A model generated the notes under the pieces. The model was given only the letters and a program-made list of their open reading frames with translations, had not been told where the DNA came from and searched no databases. Of a DNA stretch of 7,217 nucleotides, positions 1 to 6,369 are shown piece by piece. Origin of the DNA: an uncultured Flavobacteriia bacterium (GTDB taxonomy: Bacteria > Bacteroidota > Bacteroidia > Flavobacteriales_D > Crocinitomicaceae); the NCBI GenBank assembly GCA_903928365.1, contig CAIYQV010000144.1:1-7217 (forward strand), in the 5' to 3' direction. The stretch's first letter is position 1. The number at the start of each line of letters is the position of its first letter. Position numbers and translations under genes: made by a program.

Positions 1-533
1 AGGAGCAAGCGATGCATTTTCTGAAGAATTTCTATTTCCCACATCTCCCCTTGCGCCCGTGGACCAAAGGCATCAAAAAAGACCACATCAAAAAGCCCCA
101 ACGGTGCTTCCCATTCCTCGATCTTCGCATGGATCTTTTGAAATTGAAATAGCGAATTGATTGGATGTGTAACACCCCATGAAGCAGCATGCATTTGATG
201 AAAAGTCGATGTTAATTCCGGCAAAACCAAGTCGGTGTAATTAAGTTGCGAGATTAGCTCCTCCTCCACCGGAAATGCTTCAATCCCCGTATATTCGATG
301 TGTCTACCTTGTTCCAAAGCAAATTCTGCGGCCAACAAGGCATTCAACCCAGTGCCAAATCCCATTTCAAACAGACGAATGGAATCCTTTTCTTTCAGGA
401 ATTCAAGTCCATGCTGAATAAATACATGTCGTGCTTCCTGCAGTGCTCCGTGTCCCGAATGGTAATTCTCCTCCATCGCTTCGATCCGTATCGTACTAGA
501 CCCGTCAGAGGTGCGTATGACTTCGCGTTTCAT
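1..533 (-). CDS. mnmD: MnmD, tRNA (mnm5s2U34) methyltransferase (5' part, runs off left edge)
   Basis: Partial gene read by translating the reverse complement: 177 complete codons and no stop before the window edge. The family (MnmC-like/DUF752 methyltransferase) uses SAM to methylate 5-aminomethyl(-2-thio)uridine at tRNA wobble position 34, in the cytoplasm. Visible marks are the substrate-side motif NYHSGHGALQEARHVFI (residues 24-40), the SAM-binding loop FEMGFGTGLNALL (55-67), an acidic residue ending the next strand (YTGIEAF, 81-87), and the family signature FFDAFGPRAQGEMWE (152-166), where most relatives have DAFxP. The start at 533 is favoured because MKREVIRTSDGSSTIRI is the normal N-terminus and the next Met (20) would remove it. 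The open frame has no FAD-oxidase part before the methyltransferase, matching stand-alone MnmD rather than the enterobacterial fusion MnmC; the C-terminus is not visible. It is divergent from dnaB. There is no Shine-Dalgarno sequence; a promoter box sits 4 bp upstream. Confidence 0.93.
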   Translation of the reverse strand, partial: MKREVIRTSDGSSTIRIEAMEENYHSGHGALQEARHVFIQHGLEFLKEKDSIRLFEMGFGTGLNALLAAEFALEQGRHIEYTGIEAFPVEEELISQLNYTDLVLPELTSTFHQMHAASWGVTHPINSLFQFQKIHAKIEEWEAPLGLFDVVFFDAFGPRAQGEMWEIEILQKMHRLL

Positions 534-549
534 TGTACAAAAGTACAAT
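532..549. promoter_or_regulatory. Perfect inverted repeat over the mnmD start and -7 box (candidate operator)
   Basis: ATTGTAC (532-538), then AAAA (539-542), then GTACAAT (543-549): both 7-base arms match exactly. The repeat covers part of the mnmD start codon and its whole -7 box, so a protein bound here would block transcription. The match is seen directly; the operator role is inferred from position only, and no regulator gene is present in the window. Confidence 0.35.
538..545 (-). promoter_or_regulatory. Candidate -7 promoter box (TACTTTTG) of mnmD
   Basis: On the minus strand the bases read TACTTTTG, a full match to the Bacteroidota -7 consensus TAnnTTTG. Only 4 bases (534-537) separate it from the ATG, so a normally placed transcription start would fall on or within a base or two of the start codon. 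I could not find a clear TTTG -33 element at the usual 17-23 base spacing, so this rests on the -7 box alone. Confidence 0.45.
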
Positions 550-638
550 TTGAGATTGGGGATTTAAGATTTGTAATTCGGGATTTGTAATTGATGAATT
601 CATTTTATTTATGAATTACAAATTCATAATCACGAATT
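547..638. repeat. Intergenic 7-base periodic repeat folding into a long imperfect hairpin
   Basis: The tetranucleotide RATT recurs every seven bases. On the plus strand the heptads are aattTGA, gattGGG, gattTAA, gattTGT, aattCGG, gattTGT and aattGAT (547-595). After a centre at 596-610 the same pattern continues as its reverse complement in four heptads (611-638: atgaatt, acaaatt, cataatc, acgaatt). The two halves pair in register: 568-599 with 607-638 gives 28 of 32 pairs, four of them G-U, around a 7-base loop at 600-606. From memory, A/T-rich heptad arrays of the ATTCGTA type are common between genes in Bacteroidota. This one is probably a dispersed non-coding repeat, possibly also a transcription barrier between the divergent genes. 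Confidence 0.7.
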
Positions 639-679
639 GTTTTAACATTTGTTCATAAACCCTACTCACAACTTTTTAA

Positions 680-700
680 GAAAGAAATGATTTTTCTTTC
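680..700. promoter_or_regulatory. Perfect 8-bp inverted repeat upstream of dnaB (candidate operator)
   Basis: GAAAGAAA (680-687), a 5-base spacer (688-692), then TTTCTTTC (693-700): the arms are exact reverse complements. The right arm ends 22 bases before the dnaB -7 box, placing it over the expected -33 position; TTTC at 697-700 could be a degenerate -33 element. The position suggests control of dnaB transcription, but low-complexity A/G and T/C tracts can form such repeats by chance. Confidence 0.3.
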
Positions 701-722
701 GCCGAAGTGCTTGCCGTTTCTC

Positions 723-730
723 TATCTTTG
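723..730 (+). promoter_or_regulatory. Candidate -7 promoter box (TATCTTTG) of dnaB
   Basis: TATCTTTG matches the Bacteroidota -7 consensus TAnnTTTG exactly. It ends 6 bases before the dnaB ATG at 737, so the transcript would have almost no leader. The only possible -33 element at an allowed distance is TTTC at 697-700 (22-base spacer), which departs from TTTG. If this box is real, it argues against the in-frame GTG at 707, which lies upstream of it. Confidence 0.5.
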
Positions 731-736
731 TTAACT

Positions 737-2320
737 ATGGAAAATCAACCGGAAAACAGCAGAAAACCCGCTTCAAGATTGCGTAATCCTTCGGTATTAC
801 TGAACGATCTTGGTAAGATCCCACCGCAATCGGTTGACCTGGAACAAGCAGTTCTGGGAGCCATGATGTTGGAGAAGAATGCGGTCACCGATACGATCGA
901 CATTCTGAAACCGGAAAGTTTTTATGATCCGAAACATCAGTTCATTTACGGCGCGATCCGAGAACTGTTCGGGAGCTCCTCTCCTATTGACCTTTTAACG
1001 GTAACCAACCGATTGATGCAGAAAGGAGAACTCGAAGCAGCTGGAGGCGCCGTTTATATTTCTCAGCTGACGAGTCGTGTCGCTTCTACAGCCCATATTG
1101 AGTACCATGCTCGGGTGATCGCTGAAAAGCACATAAAGCGCGAACTGATTCGTATGAGTAGCGAAGTGATCCGAGATGCTTATGATGACACAAACGATGT
1201 TTTTGATGTATTGAATAAAGCCGAAGGAGAGTTATTCCAGATCGCTGAAAACAATATGGGGAAAAACGTGGATCTGATGCAGAACGTTGTGCACCAGGCC
1301 ATTCAGGAGATTGAAAAAGCCTCACAGAACGCCGACGGTATAAGTGGTATCGCCTCAGGATTCCATGACTTAGACAAATTGACTTCCGGTTGGCAACGCA
1401 GCGACATGATTGTGATTGCAGCGCGACCTGCAATGGGTAAAACAGCCTTTGTACTTTCCATGGCACGTAACACAGCCGTTGACCACGGACACGGTGTAGC
1501 AATCTTCTCTCTGGAGATGTCCTCCGTACAGCTGGTAAAACGTTTGATCGCTAGTGAAGCAAGACTGAGTGCGGAAAAACTGCGAAAAGGAGACTTACGC
1601 GAACATGAATTCCAGCAGTTACATTCTCGTATCACTAAACTGGCAACAGCTCCTATCTACATCGACGATACACCGGGAATCAGTGTATTTGACTTGCGAG
1701 CAAAATGCCGTCGTTTAAAAATGCAGCACAACATCGACTTGGTGATCATCGACTACCTTCAGTTGATGACCGCAGGTGGTTCGAAAGGAAGTGGTAACCG
1801 TGAGCAGGAGATTTCAACTATTTCCCGTTCAATCAAGGAAATCGCCAAAGAACTTAACATACCTATCATTGCCCTTTCTCAGTTGAGTCGTTCGGTAGAA
1901 CAACGCGGTGGTGACAAACGTCCGGTGTTATCTGATCTGCGTGAATCAGGTGCCATCGAGCAGGATGCGGATATCGTATCCTTTATTTACCGTCCTGAAT
2001 ACTACGGTTTCTTGCAGGATGACGATGGAAATTCGAATCAAGGTGTTGGTGAGATCATCGTTGCCAAGCATCGTAATGGAGCCCTGGATCGTGTACGATT
2101 GCGATTTATTGGTGAATATGCACGTTTCGATAACATCGAGAATTACTACGATGATGCTCCTGCGGCAACGAATCCAACAACCAATAATCTATCCGCAAAC
2201 ACAGGATTTGATGCGCCTTCAGCAGGCAACATGATCCTTCGAAGCAAAATGAATGAACCCAGTGATGAAGATGAATCCGATGTTGATTTTGGTTACAATG
2301 GAGACACTACACCGTTCTAG
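737..2320 (+). CDS. dnaB: Replicative DNA helicase DnaB
   Basis: A 527-aa hexameric helicase that unwinds DNA at the fork with ATP and recruits primase. The N-terminal domain starts near residue 28 (GKIPPQSVDLEQAVLGAMML), followed by a helical linker and the RecA-like motor. Walker A is ARPAMGKT (229-236), with K235 and T236. Walker B is DLVIIDYLQ (334-342), with D339. Also seen are the SQLSR segment, DLRESGAIEQDADIV (400-414) and AKHRNG (443-448). There is no intein. An in-frame GTG at 707 would add ten residues (LAVSLSLLT-like), but it overlaps the promoter box, so the ATG at 737 is preferred. After residue 468 comes a low-complexity tail of about 59 residues rich in N, S, D and E, ending DVDFGYNGDTTPF, which resembles the acidic -PF tip of SSB. 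The 420-aa protein gene begins 41 bp downstream on the same strand. Confidence 0.97.
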   Translation: MENQPENSRKPASRLRNPSVLLNDLGKIPPQSVDLEQAVLGAMMLEKNAVTDTIDILKPESFYDPKHQFIYGAIRELFGSSSPIDLLTVTNRLMQKGELEAAGGAVYISQLTSRVASTAHIEYHARVIAEKHIKRELIRMSSEVIRDAYDDTNDVFDVLNKAEGELFQIAENNMGKNVDLMQNVVHQAIQEIEKASQNADGISGIASGFHDLDKLTSGWQRSDMIVIAARPAMGKTAFVLSMARNTAVDHGHGVAIFSLEMSSVQLVKRLIASEARLSAEKLRKGDLREHEFQQLHSRITKLATAPIYIDDTPGISVFDLRAKCRRLKMQHNIDLVIIDYLQLMTAGGSKGSGNREQEISTISRSIKEIAKELNIPIIALSQLSRSVEQRGGDKRPVLSDLRESGAIEQDADIVSFIYRPEYYGFLQDDDGNSNQGVGEIIVAKHRNGALDRVRLRFIGEYARFDNIENYYDDAPAATNPTTNNLSANTGFDAPSAGNMILRSKMNEPSDEDESDVDFGYNGDTTPF

Positions 2321-2324
2321 ATTG

Positions 2325-2332
2325 TAAATTTG
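2325..2332 (+). promoter_or_regulatory. Possible internal -7 box (TAAATTTG) between dnaB and the next gene
   Basis: TAAATTTG matches TAnnTTTG and ends 29 bases before the ATG at 2362, which would give a normal-length leader. No TTTG is found at 17-23 bases upstream; the nearest, at 2288-2291, is too far away. The downstream genes may thus have their own promoter or simply be read through from dnaB. Confidence 0.3.
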
Positions 2333-2361
2333 GTCAGATCTTTGAGCAGATCAAGCACGCT

Positions 2362-3624
2362 ATGAAAATCCTAAGTTGCCTTTTTCTTTTCGTATTGAGC
2401 TTTCAATTGAGAGCCACTCAGATCTTGGTTCCCATGGATGACTCTCAGTCGGATCATCTTAAAGCCTATGGTGTTGCATACTGGTCACTGGAGAACACTG
2501 TCACCATCGAGTGGTTGCTCAATTACCGTGGCGGTTCTTTTTTATTCCCGCATCTGCGCGCTCTGGAAGAAGAACTTATCCTTCGTAACGTGAAATATGA
2601 AATCCTCACGGATGGCCAGGTCAATTCTATTCGCAATCAAATCTCCAATCCGGAAGTAAACATGGAGATCGTACAGTTGGAGAAGGCTCCGAAGATTGCT
2701 GTGTATACTCCGGACGGGAAACAACCTTGGGATGATGCGGTCACCTTAGTGATGGAATACGCAGAGATCCCCTACGACAAAGTCTATGACTCAGCGATCG
2801 TCATGGGAATCTTACCAAAATACGACTGGCTTCACTTGCATCACGAGGATTTTACAGGTCAGTATGGGAAATTCTATTCAGCTTACCGCAATTATGAATG
2901 GTACCAACAACAAGTAGCCGATGCAGAAGCAGATGCTAAAATGCTGGGCTTCTCGAAAGTCTCAGAGTTGAAACGTGCCGTAGCGATCAGCATCAAGAAT
3001 TTTGTGATCGGGGGAGGCTTTTTGTTTACGATGTGTAGCGGTACGGACAGTTTTGACATTGCTCTAGCTGCACAAAACACGGATATCTGCGAAGATATGT
3101 TCGACGGGGACGCCTCCGACCCCAATTGTCAACAAAAACTGGACTTTAATTCCACTTTCGCTTTTACGAATTTTAGACTGGAGCGCAATCCGATGGTGTA
3201 TGAATACTCTAACATCGACGGGACAGATATTCATCGTTTGAATCGTGTGACCGAAGCCACTGATAAATTTACCTTATTTGACTTTTCAGCTAAATGGGAT
3301 ATCGTTCCAACCATGTTGACACAATGCCATACAACGGTAATCAACGGATTCATGGGACAAACGACAGATTTCCTGAAGGACCTCATCAAACCGAATGTAT
3401 TGGTAATGGGTGAAAATAAATCCCTCGGAACAGCGCGATACCTGCACGGTGAAATGGGACAAGGCACCTGGACTTTCTATGGCGGACATGACCCGGAAGA
3501 TTATGAGCACAAAGTAGGTGATCCACCTACAGACTTAAATTTGCACCCCAATTCACCAGGTTACAGACTTATCCTGAACAACATTCTTTTTCCTGCAGCT
3601 AAAAAGAAAAAGCGAAAAACATAA
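2362..3624 (+). CDS. Exported conserved Bacteroidota protein (database 'asparagine synthetase B' family; GATase/ThuA-like fold suspected)
   Basis: This 420-aa protein begins with a signal peptide (MKILSCLFLFVLSFQLRA, likely cut near residue 18), so it probably acts in the periplasm or envelope. I recognise the family from memory: Bacteroidota relatives of near-equal length share VPMD near the N-terminus, WLLNYRGGSF, KQPWDDAVTLV and PPTDLNLHPNSPGYRLILNN. They are often named asparagine synthetase B, but no N-terminal Cys glutaminase or SGGxDS PP-loop of AsnB is visible, so that name looks wrong. Instead there are HLHHEDFTGQYG (158-169), GGGFLFTMCSGTDS with C225 in a turn like the nucleophile elbow of class I amidotransferase-like folds, and FYGGHDPEDY with H376, like the GHxPE motif of ThuA-type proteins. 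The C-terminus is strongly basic (AAKKKKRKT). It follows dnaB by 41 bp and precedes the lipoprotein by 16 bp. Family membership is confident; its function is unknown. Confidence 0.85.
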   Translation: MKILSCLFLFVLSFQLRATQILVPMDDSQSDHLKAYGVAYWSLENTVTIEWLLNYRGGSFLFPHLRALEEELILRNVKYEILTDGQVNSIRNQISNPEVNMEIVQLEKAPKIAVYTPDGKQPWDDAVTLVMEYAEIPYDKVYDSAIVMGILPKYDWLHLHHEDFTGQYGKFYSAYRNYEWYQQQVADAEADAKMLGFSKVSELKRAVAISIKNFVIGGGFLFTMCSGTDSFDIALAAQNTDICEDMFDGDASDPNCQQKLDFNSTFAFTNFRLERNPMVYEYSNIDGTDIHRLNRVTEATDKFTLFDFSAKWDIVPTMLTQCHTTVINGFMGQTTDFLKDLIKPNVLVMGENKSLGTARYLHGEMGQGTWTFYGGHDPEDYEHKVGDPPTDLNLHPNSPGYRLILNNILFPAAKKKKRKT

Positions 3625-3640
3625 ACCCACTCTTTAACTC

Positions 3641-4093
3641 ATGAAAACCACACTACTTTCCCTCATCACATTCTCCATTTTCATTTACTCCTGTAAAACC
3701 TCTTTTTCTGAAGCAACAGAAAGCCCCCAGATGGTAGGAAACGACACTGATGCCAATGGGTGCAAAGGATCCGCCGGATATGTTTACTCTGTAATCAAAG
3801 CAAAATGCATACGTGCGTTCGAAGAGGGAATTGAATTTCATAACAAAGATTTTTCACAAAGTGCATACGTCGTTCTATCCGACGACAGACAGGAAGCAGA
3901 AGTTTTTCTCCCTTTGGAAACAACCATCAATGAATGTATACTGCAGCGCTTGGATGACAAACAACTCTATTTGAACAAGCATCGCACGATGGAGATCGTA
4001 AAATCAGAGAATGAATTCATCCTTTCTTATAAGAAAGAACAATTTGTCGTTAGACGAACAGAGGATGTAGACAGCCTCTTATTGGCGCGCTAA
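3641..4093 (+). CDS. Small predicted lipoprotein with a DxNGCxxSAGYxxS motif
   Basis: This 150-aa protein has a lipoprotein signal: a hydrophobic stretch followed by IYSC, with C18 as the likely lipidated residue, so the mature protein should be anchored in the envelope. After a polar linker comes a compact motif, DANGCKGSAGYVYSVIKAKCIRAFEEGI (residues 37-64), in which C41 and C56 may form a disulfide. I recall similar 'GCxxSAGYxWSxxxxxCIRxFExG' motifs in other small Bacteroidota lipoproteins of unknown role. The rest (65-150) looks like a beta-rich domain with alternating polar and hydrophobic residues and one more Cys (C99). Its start lies 16 bp after the upstream stop, which suggests one operon with the 420-aa exported protein. 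No Shine-Dalgarno sequence is present. The coding call is strong from the signal sequence and recognisable motif; the function is not known. Confidence 0.85.
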   Translation: MKTTLLSLITFSIFIYSCKTSFSEATESPQMVGNDTDANGCKGSAGYVYSVIKAKCIRAFEEGIEFHNKDFSQSAYVVLSDDRQEAEVFLPLETTINECILQRLDDKQLYLNKHRTMEIVKSENEFILSYKKEQFVVRRTEDVDSLLLAR

Positions 4094-4104
4094 AATCTGA
4101 ATGA

Positions 4105-6369
4105 TCAGTTCTTGATCACCGTTCTACTCCAACGATTTCCACTAATATCTGTCAAGACCACCTGATACACCCCTGAATTAAAGGAACTCATATCAAGAAT
4201 CGTCTCACCATTATTAAGCGCTCCTGAGGTAATAAATCTACCCATTAGATCAATCACAGAGAAGTGGTAATTAACAGATGAAACAATCGTTAATTTGTCA
4301 CTGGTTGGTACAGGATATATTTTTACGTCAGAGTTATTCGCATCTACGATTCCGGCAAAACAGTTATTCGTTACCCCAAATGTAGGAATAGCAAAATCAA
4401 AAGCACCTGCATCCGGACAGCGGGCATAGGACACATCTGTGGTTTGAGCTGCAAAATCAACTTGATCAAACACTGAAGTACCATTTCCAAAAATGACAGA
4501 CTCCCCTGCCGAACTCAATTTAAAGTTCGTATGAAGTCCTGACTGATCAGCATCTTTATCCACCCAAACGATCAGGTAGCTATTTGGAGCGATGTACGAA
4601 CCTGAAGGAAATTGCCATTCATTCAACAGCAATGGATCATCCGACAAATACATCCCTGAAAGATCTTTTGCACTGGAGGTCGTATTGTATAACTCGATCC
4701 AATCATCATTTTCATTGTAGTTATCGAATGCAGTCGCACCATTATCTGCCATTATTTCATTGATCACTACCTGACCTTGGGTAGGCCAAGGGATAATTAC
4801 CGACAAGGTGTGATATTCATGCTCTGCTCGTTGCGGACTAAATAATCCTGCATCCGCATTCTCTGCATAAAAATAATACTGCATTTGGCTACAGTTCATG
4901 GTCACATTCACCCCATAAATATGATCACCTGCTACACCGTCATTGTGCGCACCATCATCATACATCGCCAAACGTGTAAATTTATCATCCACGTTAAAAC
5001 GGTATCCAAAATAAACGTTGGATTCATTGCTCGCTGTTACGGTCATAGTTATTGTTTGACCATAGAAAGGTGTTGAAGTACTTGGTGCATAAGAGCTAAT
5101 TGTTGGCGCAACAAGAATATAGTTAGCATTCGAACTGAAATAGGTTACTCGGGCGTCCATCAACTGCTGTAAACCAGGAATGGATGTTCCACCACCAGGA
5201 CCACTACCCGTTACAGAGGTTGTCAAACTATTCTGGTATTGTGTGTAGGTGTAAAACTTATAAGGGTCCGCCTGAACAGAAGCATCAATCGTTGTTCTGA
5301 TGGTATTTGCCGTGGTAATATAATCTGATGAAGCAAAAATCTCTTGCACGATAGTGCGTAAGTGAGCCATATACATGCGTTTGTACATAGGATCAGCAAG
5401 CATTTTCTTGATCAATGGGTGATTTGTTGAGGTGCTATTCGACATAGGATCGAGAGAAGTTGCCGTATAACTACCTGAACCCGTTCCACCCGGAAATCCA
5501 GCAAAACTCATGTTCAAATCCCATACTATCGGATCAAAACGATCATTCTGGTCTTTATAGAGGTAATAATTCTGTCTGAATGCTCCTGAATACGAATCCA
5601 GATTCACCAATACATTATTGAAGGCCAGCATCCATAGGGCACGATCTACATCCAGCACCGTTTCTATTTGAGTAAAATTATTGTTTAATACATTGATTAA
5701 ATTCACCAAGTCATTCCATCCATAGGTTGATTTTAACTCATACCCATCAAAATAGGAACTACTGTCTGAATTGATCCATTTCAGATCCGGATTCACGGTA
5801 CTTGTTGGCCCTGCCCCGCCAATTGGATTACACTTTATAAACGACCCAAAAGAAGAATAAAAATGATTCCCACAAAACATCTCTGAAATATCTTCCGCAT
5901 TCGAATAGAGGCCCCTTAGTGTGCCATTAATATACACATTTGCAAAATTTGCTTTTGGGCAATCCATGTATTGTTCAAGTATCGCATAGGACAAGACTTC
6001 ACGAATCATCGATGGATCTTGATATCCATTTTGCAATTTGACATCCGTATAACCTTCATAATCTTGACCACCTTTTACATAATTCAGGTTTAAATGAAGA
6101 GGATTCTTATTGTTTGAAGCATTGTATGAGCTATTCCCCTTGTATTTTACTCCCACTGAATCAAATACAACTCCGTTGATTCTTACAGAGTCGGCAATCG
6201 TGTACGTATCGGTTGTGGTTGCAGCATCCAATGTCGCATCCCAACTGGAAGAAGCAAAAAAGATCTCGATCGTTTGCACCGTTGCGCGGTCGTAGAATGT
6301 CGTTTGCGCAATGGAGTCAGTGGTAACAGTTACAGCTATCAGGAAGAATAGAACAAGTAGTTTTTTCAT
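4105..6369 (-). CDS. Secreted CotH kinase-like protein with lamin-tail and T9SS sorting domains
   Basis: This 754-aa protein has a signal peptide (MKKLLVLFFLIAVTVTTDSIA, cut before Q22). Residues about 30-300 match the CotH kinase-like family: GVKYKGNSS (73-81), a DPSMIREVLSYAIL helix (118-131), VYINGTLRGLYSNAED (145-160), NLDSYSG with D258, QNYYLYKD (266-273), and VWDLNMSF with D284 and N286 at the metal-site position. Residues about 420-530 form a beta-sandwich-like linker with DDGAHNDGVAGDHIYG. A lamin-tail domain starts at VVINEIMAD (534-542), with DDWIELYN shortly after, and ends near 665. The last 75 residues (680-754; VKIYPVPTSDKL to the closing TVIKN) form a type A T9SS sorting domain, so the protein should cross the outer membrane and be surface-bound or released. 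Kinase activity is known for some CotH proteins (spore-coat phosphorylation) but is only inferred here. It lies between gyrB and the lipoprotein, with an A/T-rich upstream region and no exact TAnnTTTG box. Confidence 0.92.
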   Translation of the reverse strand: MKKLLVLFFLIAVTVTTDSIAQTTFYDRATVQTIEIFFASSSWDATLDAATTTDTYTIADSVRINGVVFDSVGVKYKGNSSYNASNNKNPLHLNLNYVKGGQDYEGYTDVKLQNGYQDPSMIREVLSYAILEQYMDCPKANFANVYINGTLRGLYSNAEDISEMFCGNHFYSSFGSFIKCNPIGGAGPTSTVNPDLKWINSDSSSYFDGYELKSTYGWNDLVNLINVLNNNFTQIETVLDVDRALWMLAFNNVLVNLDSYSGAFRQNYYLYKDQNDRFDPIVWDLNMSFAGFPGGTGSGSYTATSLDPMSNSTSTNHPLIKKMLADPMYKRMYMAHLRTIVQEIFASSDYITTANTIRTTIDASVQADPYKFYTYTQYQNSLTTSVTGSGPGGGTSIPGLQQLMDARVTYFSSNANYILVAPTISSYAPSTSTPFYGQTITMTVTASNESNVYFGYRFNVDDKFTRLAMYDDGAHNDGVAGDHIYGVNVTMNCSQMQYYFYAENADAGLFSPQRAEHEYHTLSVIIPWPTQGQVVINEIMADNGATAFDNYNENDDWIELYNTTSSAKDLSGMYLSDDPLLLNEWQFPSGSYIAPNSYLIVWVDKDADQSGLHTNFKLSSAGESVIFGNGTSVFDQVDFAAQTTDVSYARCPDAGAFDFAIPTFGVTNNCFAGIVDANNSDVKIYPVPTSDKLTIVSSVNYHFSVIDLMGRFITSGALNNGETILDMSSFNSGVYQVVLTDISGNRWSRTVIKN

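Noticed and set aside
300..590. Open frame of 96 codons on the plus strand
   Set aside because: It lies antisense to mnmD and its tail is only the heptad repeat in translation (FEIGDLRFVIRDL-like), a typical spurious product of such repeats.
661..672. TACTCACAA as a DnaA box, given dnaB and gyrB nearby
   Set aside because: It has at least two mismatches to TTATCCACA, stands alone, and no AT-rich unwinding element with clustered boxes is present; no origin is supported.
687..734. 15-codon open frame (MIFLSPKCLPFLYLC) ending just before dnaB, as a leader peptide
   Set aside because: It is in another frame, lies upstream of the best promoter box so would not be transcribed from it, and has no regulatory codon pattern.
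707..736. GTG at 707 as the dnaB start
   Set aside because: It adds ten non-conserved residues and the promoter box at 723-730 lies within it; the ATG at 737 fits the family better.
1086..1635. Antisense open frames inside dnaB (minus strand)
   Set aside because: The dnaB frame is fully conserved here; the antisense products have no recognisable motifs.
1421..1770. Possible intein in the DnaB motor (inteins are known at such sites)
   Set aside because: Walker A and Walker B are continuous with normal spacing, and total length is normal.
2336..2356. GATCT-ttgagc-AGATC hairpin between dnaB and the next gene
   Set aside because: It has only 5-bp arms and no T-run; too weak to call a terminator or operator.
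2542..3510. Several minus-strand open frames inside the 420-aa protein gene
   Set aside because: They are short shadows of a well-conserved coding frame with no motifs.
4885..6295. Short plus-strand open frames inside the CotH-like gene
   Set aside because: Both are antisense to a continuous multi-domain coding frame and lack motifs or promoters.
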